A DNA stretch of 64,000 nucleotides from Caballeronia mineralivorans PML1(12). GTDB taxonomy: Bacteria; Pseudomonadota; Gammaproteobacteria; Burkholderiales; Burkholderiaceae. The stretch spans positions 23,705-87,704 of the forward strand of contig NZ_AEJF01000131.1 of assembly GCF_001028175.1 (NCBI RefSeq), written 5' to 3'. Each line of letters opens with the position of its first letter. The first letter of the stretch is position 1. The notes beneath the pieces were generated by a model. It did not search any database, was not told the origin of the DNA, and worked only from the letters and a program-made list of their open reading frames with translations. The position numbers were made by a program, and so were the translations under genes. Below are positions 16,368 through 25,496 of this stretch, in pieces.

Positions 16368-19133
16368 ATGCCACCGCTACGCGCAATCAATCTGCTCCAG
16401 TCGAACGAAGGTTCCCGTCTCCATGGTCCGGAACTCGACCAATGGCGCCGCTGGGGACCTTATCTGAGCGATCGGCAATGGGGCACGGTTCGCGAAGACT
16501 ACAGCGAAGACGGCACCGCTTGGGACTACTTTCCGCACGATCATGCGCGCAGCCGCATGTACCGCTGGGGTGAGGACGGCATTGCCGGATTCGGCAACGA
16601 CCCGCTCGACTGGTGCGTATCGCTCGCGCTCTGGAACGGGCACGATTCGATCCTCAAGGAACGGCTCTTCGGGTTGACGAATGCGCAAGGCAATCACGGC
16701 GAGGACGTGAAGGAGCTTTACTTCTATCTCGACGGCACGCCGACGCATTCGTACATGAAGATGCTGTACAAGTATCCGCACGACGCGTACCCGTACCAGG
16801 ATCTGATCGACGAAAACCTGCGGCGCGGCGCCGATCAGCCCGAATATGAAATCCTCGATACGGGCGTGTTCGACGATAACCGCTACTTCGACGTCTGCGT
16901 CGAGTATGCGAAGCACACACCCGACGATATCGTGATGCGCGTTACCGTCGAAAACCGCGCGGATCAGCGCGCGGCGCTTCATGTGTTGCCGCAATTCTGG
17001 GCGCGCAACAGATGGGCGTGGTCGGGCAAGTTCGGCAAGCCCTCGCTTACGCTGGAGCCGAATGCGGAGGAAGGCGCGCGCGTGATCGCCCACAATCCCG
17101 CGCGCAATCCCGCGCTCGGAACGATGATCGTGACGGCGTCGGCGCAACAGCCGATCGAGTGGCTCTTCTGCGAAAACGAAACGAATGTGCGCCGCATTTT
17201 CGGCATCGATGGAGCGGGGCCGTTCAAGGACGGCTTCAATGACTACCTCGTTGACGGCGACGAGCAGGCAATCCGGCGTAACCAGGGCACCCGCGCCGCC
17301 GCGCATGTGGTCCTGCAGTTCGCGCCTCATGAGCGCTCGGTGCTGTATCTGCGCTGGCGTCCAGAATCGTCTTCGGCCGCGGCTCCGGATGCGGTGCCGC
17401 TCGACATGAACGAGCTCTTCGCGCGCCGGCAAGCGGAGGCCGACGAATTCTATGCGGCGCTTCAGCACGACATCCCCGACGCCGATGCACGGCTCGTGCA
17501 GCGTCAAGCGCTCGCCGGCATGCTGTGGTCGAAGCAGTACTACCAGTTCGACGTGACGCGCTGGCACGACGGTGACCCCGGCCAACCGAAGCCACCGAGA
17601 GCACGCAGGCACGGCCGCAACGCGGACTGGCGGCACATGTGCAATGGCGACATCGTGTCCATGCCCGACAAGTGGGAGTACCCATGGTACGCGTCGTGGG
17701 ACCTCGCGTTTCATGCGGTCGCGTTCGCCATGATCGATCCCGACTTCGCGAAGAAACAATTACTGCTGCTCGTGAAGGAGCGCTACATGCATCCGAACGG
17801 GCAATTGCCCGCCTACGAATGGGCGTTCGGCGATGCGAATCCGCCCGTTCATGCGTGGGCAACATGGCGTGTGTATGAACTCGACCGCGAGGTGACGGGC
17901 GTTGGCGATCACGAGTTTCTCGAAGTCATGTTCCACAAGCTGCTGCTCAATTTCTCGTGGTGGGTCAATCGCAAGGACGCCGATGACCGCAACATCTTTC
18001 AGGGCGGCTTTCTCGGGCTCGACAATGTCGGCATCTTCGACCGGTCTTCGCCGCTGCCAACCGGCGGGCGCATCGATCAGGCCGATGGCACGGCATGGAT
18101 GGCCTCGTACGCGCTCGACCTGATGCAGATCGGCCTCGAACTGGCGATGACGAACAACGCGTACGTCGAAATCGCAGTGAAATTCTTCGAGCATTTTCTG
18201 TATATCGCGGAAGCAGTCAGTTGTAACGAAGGCTGCAGCACAGGGTTATGGGACGAACACGACGAATTCTTCTACGACGTACTGCACCTTCCGGACGGAA
18301 CCCGTGTGCCCATGCGCATTCGTTCGATCGTCGGGCTGATTCCGCTCTTCGCCGTTCACGTGCTCGAGGAGCGGGTGTACGGCCATCTGCCGGGATTGCG
18401 CGAACGACTGGCGTGGTTCCTCGATCATCGACCGAATCTGGCAAAGCTGGTGTCGCGCTGGACCGAACCTGGCAAGGGCAACACCACGCTGCTCTCGCTG
18501 TTGCGCGGACACCGGATGAAATCGCTATTGCGCCGCGCGCTCGATGAAAACGAGTTTCTCTCGGAGCACGGCGTGCGGGCGCTGTCCCGTGTGCATCACG
18601 ATGCACCGTACGTCTTCGATCATGACGGCGTGAGTCTCCGCATTAAATACCAGCCAGCCGAATCTGACTCGCGTGTGTTCGGCGGTAATTCGAACTGGCG
18701 CGGGCCGGTCTGGATACCGGTCAACTACCTGCTGATCGAATCGCTGTATGAGTTCTATCGTTACTACGGCGATGAGTTTCGCGTCGAATATCCGACGGGA
18801 ACTGGCAACAGTCTTTCGCTGAGCGAGATTGCCGACGACCTTGCGCGGCGCGTCACCACGCTCTTTCTCAAAGATGCACAAGGCGTGCGGCCCGTGATGG
18901 CGGCCTATCCGATGCTGCAAGCCGACCCGCGTTCGCAGGATCTCGTGCTATTCCATGAGTACTTTCACGGTGACAACGGACGCGGCGTCGGCGCTTCGCA
19001 TCAGACCGGCTGGAGCGGGCTCGTCGCGCTGCTGCTCCAGCCGCGCATGATGAAGTTGTCCCATGTAGCGCCTGATGTTGCGCCGGTGGCCGCGCCAGTG
19101 GCCGGAGACACCGCACCGGCCATGGCGCGCTAG
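16368..19133 (+). CDS. Glycoside hydrolase family 63-like glucosidase
   Basis: The protein has 921 residues with no signal peptide, so it is cytoplasmic. ATG 16368 was preferred to upstream starts for its GGGAGG site. The N-terminal half is a beta-rich domain (WGPYLSDRQWGTVREDYS near 26). The C-terminal half is an (alpha/alpha)6 barrel with WYASWDLAFHAVAF (about 443), where the Asp is the likely general acid, and FHEYFHGDNGRG (about 862), where the Glu is the likely base region; GASHQTGWSG follows. These match bacterial GH63 proteins related to alpha-glucosidases acting on alpha-1,2 or alpha-1,3/1,6 glucosides, mannosylglycerate or trehalose-like sugars. The natural substrate is unknown. It stands alone. 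Confidence 0.85.
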   Translation: MPPLRAINLLQSNEGSRLHGPELDQWRRWGPYLSDRQWGTVREDYSEDGTAWDYFPHDHARSRMYRWGEDGIAGFGNDPLDWCVSLALWNGHDSILKERLFGLTNAQGNHGEDVKELYFYLDGTPTHSYMKMLYKYPHDAYPYQDLIDENLRRGADQPEYEILDTGVFDDNRYFDVCVEYAKHTPDDIVMRVTVENRADQRAALHVLPQFWARNRWAWSGKFGKPSLTLEPNAEEGARVIAHNPARNPALGTMIVTASAQQPIEWLFCENETNVRRIFGIDGAGPFKDGFNDYLVDGDEQAIRRNQGTRAAAHVVLQFAPHERSVLYLRWRPESSSAAAPDAVPLDMNELFARRQAEADEFYAALQHDIPDADARLVQRQALAGMLWSKQYYQFDVTRWHDGDPGQPKPPRARRHGRNADWRHMCNGDIVSMPDKWEYPWYASWDLAFHAVAFAMIDPDFAKKQLLLLVKERYMHPNGQLPAYEWAFGDANPPVHAWATWRVYELDREVTGVGDHEFLEVMFHKLLLNFSWWVNRKDADDRNIFQGGFLGLDNVGIFDRSSPLPTGGRIDQADGTAWMASYALDLMQIGLELAMTNNAYVEIAVKFFEHFLYIAEAVSCNEGCSTGLWDEHDEFFYDVLHLPDGTRVPMRIRSIVGLIPLFAVHVLEERVYGHLPGLRERLAWFLDHRPNLAKLVSRWTEPGKGNTTLLSLLRGHRMKSLLRRALDENEFLSEHGVRALSRVHHDAPYVFDHDGVSLRIKYQPAESDSRVFGGNSNWRGPVWIPVNYLLIESLYEFYRYYGDEFRVEYPTGTGNSLSLSEIADDLARRVTTLFLKDAQGVRPVMAAYPMLQADPRSQDLVLFHEYFHGDNGRGVGASHQTGWSGLVALLLQPRMMKLSHVAPDVAPVAAPVAGDTAPAMAR

Positions 19134-19209
19134 CGTTCCGGCCGCTGGAAGCGGTATCGGAGCACAATGCAAGATGAATTGTTCGACCCCGTGATTCAAG
19201 GAGCAATCG

Positions 19210-19761
19210 ATGGCTACCGAATCTCCCGCAGACGAACTCGGCCTTGCCGCGCCCGCCTTTTCGCTGCCCGCAACTGACGGGCGAACCTATACGCTCAACG
19301 ACGTGCGCGGCATGAAGGGGCTCGTCGTGATCTTCATGTGCAACCATTGTCCGTACGTGCAGACTGCATTACCGCGAATCGTGCGCGAAGCGCGCGAGTT
19401 GGCGGCACTGGGTATTGGCACCGTGGGGATCAACTCGAACGACGCCACTGTCTATCCGGAGGATTCGTTCAAACGCATGGTGACACTCGCGGCCGAGTGG
19501 CAGTTGCCTTTCCCGTATCTGCATGACGAGACGCAGCAGGTTGCGCGGGCGTACGGCGCGGTGTGCACGCCGGAGTTCTACGGCGTCGACGCCAACTTGC
19601 TGTTGCGATACCGCGGCAGGCTGGATGCTTCACGCAAGGATCCGGTTCCCGACGCGCGCCGGGAACTGTTCGAGGCGATGCAGCAGATCGCGCAAACCAG
19701 CGTCGGCCCGGATATGCAGTATCCAGCGTTCGGATGCGCGATCAAGTGGAAGAGTGCGTGA
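19210..19761 (+). CDS. Thioredoxin-fold protein (AhpC/TSA-like) with CxxC
   Basis: The protein has 183 residues with no signal peptide. The fold starts APAFSLPATDGRTYTL, as in peroxiredoxin/ResA-type proteins, and the active site is FMCNHCPYV with Cys 44 and Cys 47. The CNHCPYV signature marks a well-conserved bacterial group of thioredoxin-like proteins without a settled substrate. An AAGGAGC ribosome site precedes ATG 19210. It follows the GH63 gene by 76 bases and may be in the same transcript, though no functional link is evident. Confidence 0.88.
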   Translation: MATESPADELGLAAPAFSLPATDGRTYTLNDVRGMKGLVVIFMCNHCPYVQTALPRIVREARELAALGIGTVGINSNDATVYPEDSFKRMVTLAAEWQLPFPYLHDETQQVARAYGAVCTPEFYGVDANLLLRYRGRLDASRKDPVPDARRELFEAMQQIAQTSVGPDMQYPAFGCAIKWKSA

Positions 19762-20088
19762 GGCGGCGACGCACCGGGTGCCGTCTATTCCATGGCTTCG
19801 TACGCTAACGTCCGATGGGGCAATGTCCGAGAAGTCGACGACTGTGATGGCGCTGTCGCCGCGCGACTGCTTCGCCTGCGAGTGTCCAGTCGAACAGCAT
19901 GGCCCCGGTCGTAGGGCGACGCGAAGACCGCCTTTGTAGCTTTGCGAGGATGGAGTCAGCGGAAGCGGTCCATGTAAAAGGTTTGCAATTCTCGTTGTAG
20001 TGGGAGACGAATTGATCGATACGCTTACCTGGCAGCGGGCCGCAAACCGCCAGCCGGTTCCAGGGCTGGCGTTACTCATTCCCTCGCA
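19762..20088. other. Convergent intergenic region before the helicase terminator
   Basis: This 327-base stretch lies between the thioredoxin-like and helicase genes, which converge. Apart from the hairpin at 20048-20071 nothing is supported. Open frames here have no recognisable domain and no ribosome site. Confidence 0.4.
20048..20071 (-). terminator. Probable terminator of the DEAD-box helicase gene
   Basis: Arms CGCCAGCC (20048-20055) and GGCTGGCG (20064-20071) pair perfectly over 8 bp with an 8-base loop, 17 bases past the helicase stop. On the minus strand the hairpin is followed by a short TTT, so intrinsic termination is plausible. Confidence 0.55.
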
Positions 20089-21534
20089 TCAGGGTTGGCG
20101 TTTGCCGCTGCCACCAGCGGGTTTGCCAGCCGGCTTACGTGAACCCGCAACTGGCTTGCTGGCGGGTTTGCTGCGTGGCTTTTGCACGCTGAATGGGTTA
20201 CCGCTGGAGAAGCTTGTGCCTTTACCCTCGGCCACAGCGCGCTGAACCGCAGGCTTGCGATCGTTTTCGCCACTTTGCGGGCGCAGTTTTTTGCTGAGCA
20301 CCTGCATGGGGCCCGGCGCACCTTGTGGCATTTTCGGCTTCTTCGGCTTTTTGGGTTTCTTGATGATCTGGCCCGTCGCACTAGTTTGCGGCACGCGGTG
20401 TTCGGCTTCGAAACCCGCCTCTTCTTCACGGGGCAGCGTTTGCCGGATCAGCGCTTCAATCGCGGCCAGTTGCGGCGCTTCATCGGCACACACAAGGGAC
20501 ACTGCCACGCCGCTGGCGCCCGCGCGACCGGTACGGCCAATACGGTGCACATAGTCTTGCGCCACGATCGGCAGATCAACGTTGATCACCAGCGGCAGGT
20601 CGTCGATATCCAGCCCGCGCGCAGCTACATCGGTGGCTACCAGCATATGTACTTCGCCCGTCTTGAAGCGCTCCAGCGCACGCAGGCGCGCGGGTTGCGG
20701 TTTGTCGCCGTGGATGGTGTCGACCGCATAGCCCGCTTCATCCAGCATGGCCGCTAGGTAATCCACGCCGTTGCGGGTTTTGACGAACACCAGCGCGTGC
20801 TCCCAGTTGTTCTGAGCCACAAGGTGCATGAAGAGGTCAGGCTTGTTCTTTTTATCCACCGGCACCACCCACTGCTTGATCTTGCTGGCCGTGGCATTGG
20901 GCGAGCCGACGCTGATGTTGACCGGGCCGCGGAGAATGGCCGCCGCCATGGCGCGGATATCATCGGTAAACGTGGCAGAGAACAGCAGGGTCTGGCGCTG
21001 AGCGGGCAATGCAGCAAAGACGGCGTTGAGTTCGCGCGCAAAGCCCAGATCCAGCATGCGGTCGGCTTCATCCAGCACCAGCGTTTGTACTTGATCGAAC
21101 TGCACTGCGTTCTGGCGATTGAGATCCAGCAAACGGCCCGGCGTGGCAACGAGCACATCCACGCCTTTGCGCAACGTCATCATCTGCGGGTTGATACTCA
21201 CACCGCCGTAGGCGGCCAGAAATCGTAAGTCGAGGCCTTTGCCGTAATCGATAAAGCTTTGCAACACTTGTTCGGCCAGTTCACGCGTGGGCACCAGCAC
21301 CAGAACACGCGCGCGGTTGCTGGACACCGCCGGGCCGTGTTCCACCAGCCGTTGCAACAACGGCAACGCAAAACCCGCCGTTTTGCCAGTGCCGGTCTGT
21401 GCCGCAGCCATGACGTCCTTGCCACTGAGCACAGCAGGAATCGCCTTGGCCTGCACCGGCGTAGGTGTCTGGTAATTGAGGTCCTGCAGATTACGCAGCA
21501 AGGGATCGATCAGGCCAAGCGAGGCAAAAGACAT
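20089..21534 (-). CDS. rhlE: DEAD-box ATP-dependent RNA helicase, RhlE type
   Basis: The protein has 481 residues. Helicase motifs run in order: Q-motif TPTPVQAKAIP (about 20), motif I AAQTGTGKT (about 44), PTRELAEQ (about 86), motif II DEAD (about 157), motif III SATF (about 188), ATDVAARGLDID (about 301) and motif VI HRIGRTGRAG (about 332). The tail after about 390 is rich in Lys, Pro and Gly (repeated KKPKKPKK), a basic RNA-binding extension typical of RhlE proteins. These helicases remodel rRNA and mRNA, and are important for growth in the cold. Monocistronic, with its own terminator. Confidence 0.93.
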   Translation of the reverse strand: MSFASLGLIDPLLRNLQDLNYQTPTPVQAKAIPAVLSGKDVMAAAQTGTGKTAGFALPLLQRLVEHGPAVSSNRARVLVLVPTRELAEQVLQSFIDYGKGLDLRFLAAYGGVSINPQMMTLRKGVDVLVATPGRLLDLNRQNAVQFDQVQTLVLDEADRMLDLGFARELNAVFAALPAQRQTLLFSATFTDDIRAMAAAILRGPVNISVGSPNATASKIKQWVVPVDKKNKPDLFMHLVAQNNWEHALVFVKTRNGVDYLAAMLDEAGYAVDTIHGDKPQPARLRALERFKTGEVHMLVATDVAARGLDIDDLPLVINVDLPIVAQDYVHRIGRTGRAGASGVAVSLVCADEAPQLAAIEALIRQTLPREEEAGFEAEHRVPQTSATGQIIKKPKKPKKPKMPQGAPGPMQVLSKKLRPQSGENDRKPAVQRAVAEGKGTSFSSGNPFSVQKPRSKPASKPVAGSRKPAGKPAGGSGKRQP

Positions 21535-22174
21535 TGCCGTATTCCGTCCTAAAGCCGCAATTCTAGCGGTTACCGCCTGATTGCGCCGCGCGGATCAACG
21601 GTCAAAAAGGATCGACGTTGATCGCCACTGAAAAACGTAGCGGTGCCGGGCGCCGCGCCGGCAACCTGTACTACAAGGGGCCGACGAGCAGTACTGCCGC
21701 CAGGGCGAGCCCCAATTGCATCAACAGCAAACGCGCCAGTGGCCGCGCAACCAGCCACGCGCGCACCTACATCGCCGCCAACTGCCCGAAATTAGGCCAG
21801 AGTCCTGTGGCATCGCTTCTACTGGGTCGAGAGTACGCATCCGGTCTCGGTCAGACCGGTCATTCGCGACCTTCGACCTTCGAATGTCAGGAAAGCGACC
21901 CGTAGCCGCCTGACAAACGCCGATACTCGAATGACGGCAAAGGCCGATCAACAGCCGATTGCAGAAGGGTGCTCAAGCGGCAATTCGTCGGCCATCGCGG
22001 TCGTTGGTTCATCAACGCGTCAATGGCTGGTATAGGTTCCGACGACGGTCGAGCAATCTTGGTGAGCGGCTGCTTTGATCGTCGTCGAACGGCAGTGCAC
22101 GACCCCACTCCGGCCGCTGGATCCCGCGCCTCTTCAGCGGCAACTTGACGACTGGTGGCGATCGATCGGTACCA
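21535..22174. other. Long intergenic region with no supported gene
   Basis: In these 640 bases between the helicase start and the DoxDA-type gene stop, several short frames are open on both strands. None has a ribosome site, domain signature or steady codon bias. One minus-strand frame around 21660-21780 encodes a short hydrophobic stretch but has no clear start. The helicase promoter must lie near 21540-21620. The rest may be decayed sequence. Confidence 0.4.
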
Positions 22175-23284
22175 TCAATGCACGGCCCCTGATGCGTCTT
22201 GCAGAGATGTCGAAAAGACGCGTCCATCGACATCCGTCAATTGCAATGTCCGTGCGCTGACGGTTGCGCCCGTATGAACGGTCGGCGCCGGCAACGTGAC
22301 CGTCGAAGCAGCGCCCATCGCCGCGCGCAGGCCGAACGGACCCGGGCCGAATTTGTTATAGGCATAGTCGTTGTTGAACGCAGTCTTCGGCATCTTTGAG
22401 AGTGCCTCAGCATTCCATTGCGCGACGGGCGCCCTGTTCGCATCGAGCAATTCAGCCGCGACGACGTGCACCGGCGCCTCAGCGGTCCCGGCATCGAGCG
22501 CAACATGAAAGCGCACGCTTCCATCAGCGAGAACGGCCGCGCGAGCCAATGTCAGGTGATGGGCGGTCGGGCTAATAGGGCCGCTATGAAACGGCGTCAC
22601 GACGGAACCACGGTAGTAGCTGTACGTCCCAACGTTGAACACGACTACAAAGGTCAATACCGCGAGCGCGAGGTTGCGAAAGCCAGTATCCGAAAGCGGC
22701 AGCGCCCTGCTGCCCGAAGCCCATTTGAACCAGCCGCTGTCTGCCCGCTGCGGCTTGTTGCGCAGCAGGACATTGTCCAGCGACCAGGCGCCACTGCCTC
22801 CCAGCATCAACGTCGCACCCATGGCAAGATTGCAGGCCGCCATCGTCCATTCGTCGATGCACGTCGCCCCCTGCCAGCCGAACATCAGCATGAGCAATAC
22901 GGAAAAACCCATTGAAGCGAGTGCCGCGGCGCGCGTAAAGAGGCCCGCCATCAGCATGAGCCCGACAATCAGTTCAGCAGCACTAAAGAGAATCACGCCG
23001 CCATACAGCAGATAGAAGTGATGCAACATGAAACTGATCACATGGTCCATACCGAGAAGCGCTCCTGGCATCGCCGTCTGGAACTTGTTGGCCATCCAGT
23101 GCGCGGCATGCGGATTGAGCTTACCGGGCGCATAAATGAATCGCCGCGAACCTCCGCCCCAATAGATAAAGCCCTGAATGACACGGACCGACATCAGGGA
23201 GATGGCCGAAATACGCCACGTACGCTGGTCCTGCTCGCTCACAGCGCGTTCGTGACTGGCAGCATGGTATGCAATTGAACTCAT
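22175..23284 (-). CDS. Fused DoxD-DoxA thiosulfate:quinone oxidoreductase-like protein
   Basis: The protein has 369 residues from ATG 23284, which has an AGAGG site. The N-terminal part (about 30-190) is DoxD-like, with several membrane helices and the family segments QGFIYWGGGSRRFIY and HAAHWMANKFQTAMPG. The C-terminal part (about 215-369), after one more helix, is a DoxA-like beta-rich domain on the outer face with FNNDYAYNKFGPGPFGL. In archaea DoxD and DoxA are separate subunits of thiosulfate:quinone oxidoreductase, which makes tetrathionate and reduces quinone; fused bacterial forms are annotated the same way. Activity is inferred from the family. Neighbouring DsrE-like, ferredoxin reductase and CysB-like genes support a sulfur role. 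Confidence 0.85.
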   Translation of the reverse strand: MSSIAYHAASHERAVSEQDQRTWRISAISLMSVRVIQGFIYWGGGSRRFIYAPGKLNPHAAHWMANKFQTAMPGALLGMDHVISFMLHHFYLLYGGVILFSAAELIVGLMLMAGLFTRAAALASMGFSVLLMLMFGWQGATCIDEWTMAACNLAMGATLMLGGSGAWSLDNVLLRNKPQRADSGWFKWASGSRALPLSDTGFRNLALAVLTFVVVFNVGTYSYYRGSVVTPFHSGPISPTAHHLTLARAAVLADGSVRFHVALDAGTAEAPVHVVAAELLDANRAPVAQWNAEALSKMPKTAFNNDYAYNKFGPGPFGLRAAMGAASTVTLPAPTVHTGATVSARTLQLTDVDGRVFSTSLQDASGAVH

Positions 23285-23626
23285 ACAAGAACCTCTGAAG
23301 TGAATGTTCGTCATCTGACTGGAGGTTCGCGGCCCGCTCGGGCAGTGTCCCGGAATAACCAATCATCGCTGTGCAGCGTATAGAAGGCGGGGCGTCGGCA
23401 AAAATACATTAATGGCATTGGCGCCATAATTTTTTGGTATCCAACTCGACGACATCGCGTTTTTATATTTGACCCATCAAAGGGCACCTATATACGCAAC
23501 GCATGGCAGAGATATCACTATTGTATTTTTCATGAATGACTCGTGTCCCTACACTGGGTCCACGCACTCCCAACGATTAATCAATCGCAACGAGCCGCAC
23601 AACTCACCCAACTGTAAGGACCGGAA
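23285..23626. promoter_or_regulatory. Divergent regulatory region with an inverted repeat
   Basis: This 342-base region separates the thiosulfate oxidoreductase gene (minus) from a DUF4148 gene (plus). It is unusually AT-rich around 23400-23480. An inverted repeat with arms ATGGC (23412-23416) and GCCAT (23423-23427), extended by AT-rich flanks, lies about 130 bases before the minus-strand start. It resembles a LysR-type site; the CysB-like regulator encoded at 26595 is a candidate to bind it. Confidence 0.4.
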
Positions 23627-23881
23627 ATGAGCAAGATCTTCTCTTCTTCCCTCCCTGTCGCATTGACACTCGCAGCATCGCTGCTCTGTTCGGCAGCACA
23701 GGCTGCTCAACAAGACGCAGGTGCATCGCAGCCGCAAGTCTCCCAGACCCAGCACCTGCCCTCCGGTGCCGCTGCCCAGCAAGCGCACGGGCTGACGCGC
23801 AAGCAGGTCTACGATCAGCTGGTTCAGGCAGAGAAGGACGGGTCGCTAGCACGCATCAACGCCCTGTACGAGGGAGGCTGA
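23627..23881 (+). CDS. Small exported DUF4148 protein
   Basis: The protein has 84 residues with a signal peptide (about 1-26, ending AAQA) and a Gln/Ala-rich linker. The short C-terminal motif LTRKQVYDQLVQAEKDGSL is the DUF4148 core, with the usual leucine/arginine start and a glutamate-glycine turn. These small periplasmic proteins are numerous in Burkholderia and have no known function. A TAAGGA site lies upstream. Two relatives lie at 28922 and 29352 in this window. Confidence 0.8.
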   Translation: MSKIFSSSLPVALTLAASLLCSAAQAAQQDAGASQPQVSQTQHLPSGAAAQQAHGLTRKQVYDQLVQAEKDGSLARINALYEGG

Positions 23882-24058
23882 GCGTATCTGTGCACTCACT
23901 CATGAGTAGATTCGTAGTCCGTATCGATATCGAGCGATGCATCAACTTTGCGTGTCTCGCAACAGATAAACCCGCAGCGCCGGGACTGGGCGCGACGGGG
24001 CGGCCGGACAGGTCCGCCTCGCGCGATCTCCTACCTGCGCTCGCCTCACATTGCAGCC

Positions 24059-24829
24059 ATGAGCAACCTGAATCCGCAAACCGTACTGTCCGTTCACCAC
24101 TGGACGGATACGCTTTTCAGCTTTACCTGCACGCGCGATCCGTCGTTTCGCTTCGAAAACGACCAGTTCACCATGGTGGGTCTTGAAATCGACGGCAAGC
24201 CGTTGATGCGCGCCTACAGCATTGCAAGCGCGAACTACGATGAAGAACTGGAATTCTTTAGTATCAAGGTTCCGGACGGCCCGCTCACGTCGCGACTACA
24301 GCACCTGAAGAGCGGCGATCCGCTGCTGATTGGCCGCAAACCGACCGGCACGCTGATCGTCGATAACCTGCTGCCCGGCCGTGTGTTATGGCTGCTCTCC
24401 ACCGGCACGGGCCTCGCGCCATTCATGAGCGTGATTCGCGACCCGGCGGTGTACGAGCGCTACGATCGCATTGTGTTGACCCACACCTGCCGGTACGTCC
24501 GTGAACTTGCCTATCGCGACTACATCATGACCGCGCTGCCTCAACACGAGTTCCTGGGCGAGCAGGCGCGTGAGCAACTGATCTATTACCCATCTGTCAC
24601 TCGCGAGCCGTTTGCGAACACCGGCCGCATTACCGATCTGATCGACACCGGAGCGCTGTTCGTCGACACTGGACTGCCGCCGTTTTCGATCGAGCGCGAC
24701 CGGATCATGTTGTGCGGTAGCTCCGCGATGCTGCGCGACACGCGCGTACTACTCGAAGCCCGCGGCTTCGACGAGGGTAATCAGTTGGCCCCAGGACACT
24801 ATGTGGTCGAGCGGGCCTTCGTTTCATGA
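24059..24829 (+). CDS. fpr: Ferredoxin--NADP+ reductase
   Basis: The protein has 256 residues. The FAD-binding domain (about 1-100) has RAYSIAS at 51-57, the RxYS motif that holds the flavin. The NADP-binding domain has LLSTGTGLAPFMSVIRDP (about 113) and a C-terminal MLCGSSAMLRDTRVLLEARGF, ending in HYVVERAF. This is the compact subclass found in E. coli and pseudomonads. It moves electrons between NADPH and ferredoxin or flavodoxin, often for oxidative-stress repair or sulfur assimilation. ATG 24059 was chosen since the 37 residues upstream in frame do not match the family. The next gene starts 58 bases later. Confidence 0.9.
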   Translation: MSNLNPQTVLSVHHWTDTLFSFTCTRDPSFRFENDQFTMVGLEIDGKPLMRAYSIASANYDEELEFFSIKVPDGPLTSRLQHLKSGDPLLIGRKPTGTLIVDNLLPGRVLWLLSTGTGLAPFMSVIRDPAVYERYDRIVLTHTCRYVRELAYRDYIMTALPQHEFLGEQAREQLIYYPSVTREPFANTGRITDLIDTGALFVDTGLPPFSIERDRIMLCGSSAMLRDTRVLLEARGFDEGNQLAPGHYVVERAFVS

Positions 24830-24887
24830 CCAGGCCGGCAAGCCAGCGTCATTCACCTTTGAACCATCTCCGTTAAGAGAACCAGTC

Positions 24888-25448
24888 ATGAAAAAAATCA
24901 AAACTTTTCTCGCCACCGCTTTGGTTGCGCTCGCCTCTGTGTCAGCACACGCCGCGCCGGCGGATCCAGCCGGCTTCTGGACGACACCAACGATTCAGGG
25001 CTACGGAAACATTCACTATCTGCCCGACGGTGCGTTCAAACCGCAGCCTGGCCACACCTACAAGGTAGTCTTTGCGATGACGCAAGGCACCGCAAAGCCT
25101 GACAAAGTCAACCCGGCGCTGGACCACGTGGCGCGCACGGTCAACCTCTATGTAGCCGCAGGCGTGCCATTGGGCAAACTCAAATTCGTTGCAGTTGCCT
25201 ATGGCGCGGCAACGCCGCTCGCACTCGACGATGCGCACTACCGGTCAGCGTACGGCGTGCCCAACCCCAATCTCCCGCTAATCGCGGAACTCAAGAAAGC
25301 CGGCGTGACAATCGCGGAATGCGGGCAGGCGGTGGCTGAACATCATTTCCAGTATGGCTGGATCGATCCGGATGTAACGCTCGCGCTGTCCGGCCTGACC
25401 ACCGTCACCACCCTTGAGCAGCAGGGTTACGCGTTGATGCCGCTGTAA
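24888..25448 (+). CDS. Exported DsrE-like protein
   Basis: The protein has 186 residues with a signal peptide (about 1-23, ending SAHA). The mature part has the DsrE/DsrF-like alternating pattern: a first strand YKVVFAMTQG (about 60), DHVARTVNLYVAAGVP (about 87), KFVAVAYGAA (about 108) and VTIAECGQAVAEHHF (about 144), where the single Cys sits at the position of the sulfur-carrying residue in this superfamily. Such periplasmic proteins often accompany sulfur-oxidation genes and may carry or relay persulfide. A GAGAACCAGTC stretch before ATG 24888 gives a modest ribosome site. Confidence 0.8.
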   Translation: MKKIKTFLATALVALASVSAHAAPADPAGFWTTPTIQGYGNIHYLPDGAFKPQPGHTYKVVFAMTQGTAKPDKVNPALDHVARTVNLYVAAGVPLGKLKFVAVAYGAATPLALDDAHYRSAYGVPNPNLPLIAELKKAGVTIAECGQAVAEHHFQYGWIDPDVTLALSGLTTVTTLEQQGYALMPL

Positions 25449-25496
25449 GCGCCCATTCGGCGCGCGTGCCATCTTTGATCATCCGGAGTCCACAGC

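Noticed and set aside
16377..17759. A 460-codon minus-strand frame over the GH63 gene
   Set aside because: Arg/Val/Glu-rich antisense shadow without family features; the GH63 reading has active-site motifs.
19762..20088. Possible decayed transposase or repeat element in the gap after the thioredoxin-like gene
   Set aside because: No inverted terminal repeats, target duplications or transposase motifs are visible.
16267..21890. The 12-base word TTCGAATGTCAG occurs in two intergenic regions (16267-16278 and 21879-21890)
   Set aside because: In 64 kb many 12-base words recur by chance; the flanks do not match, so it is not evidence of a repeat family.
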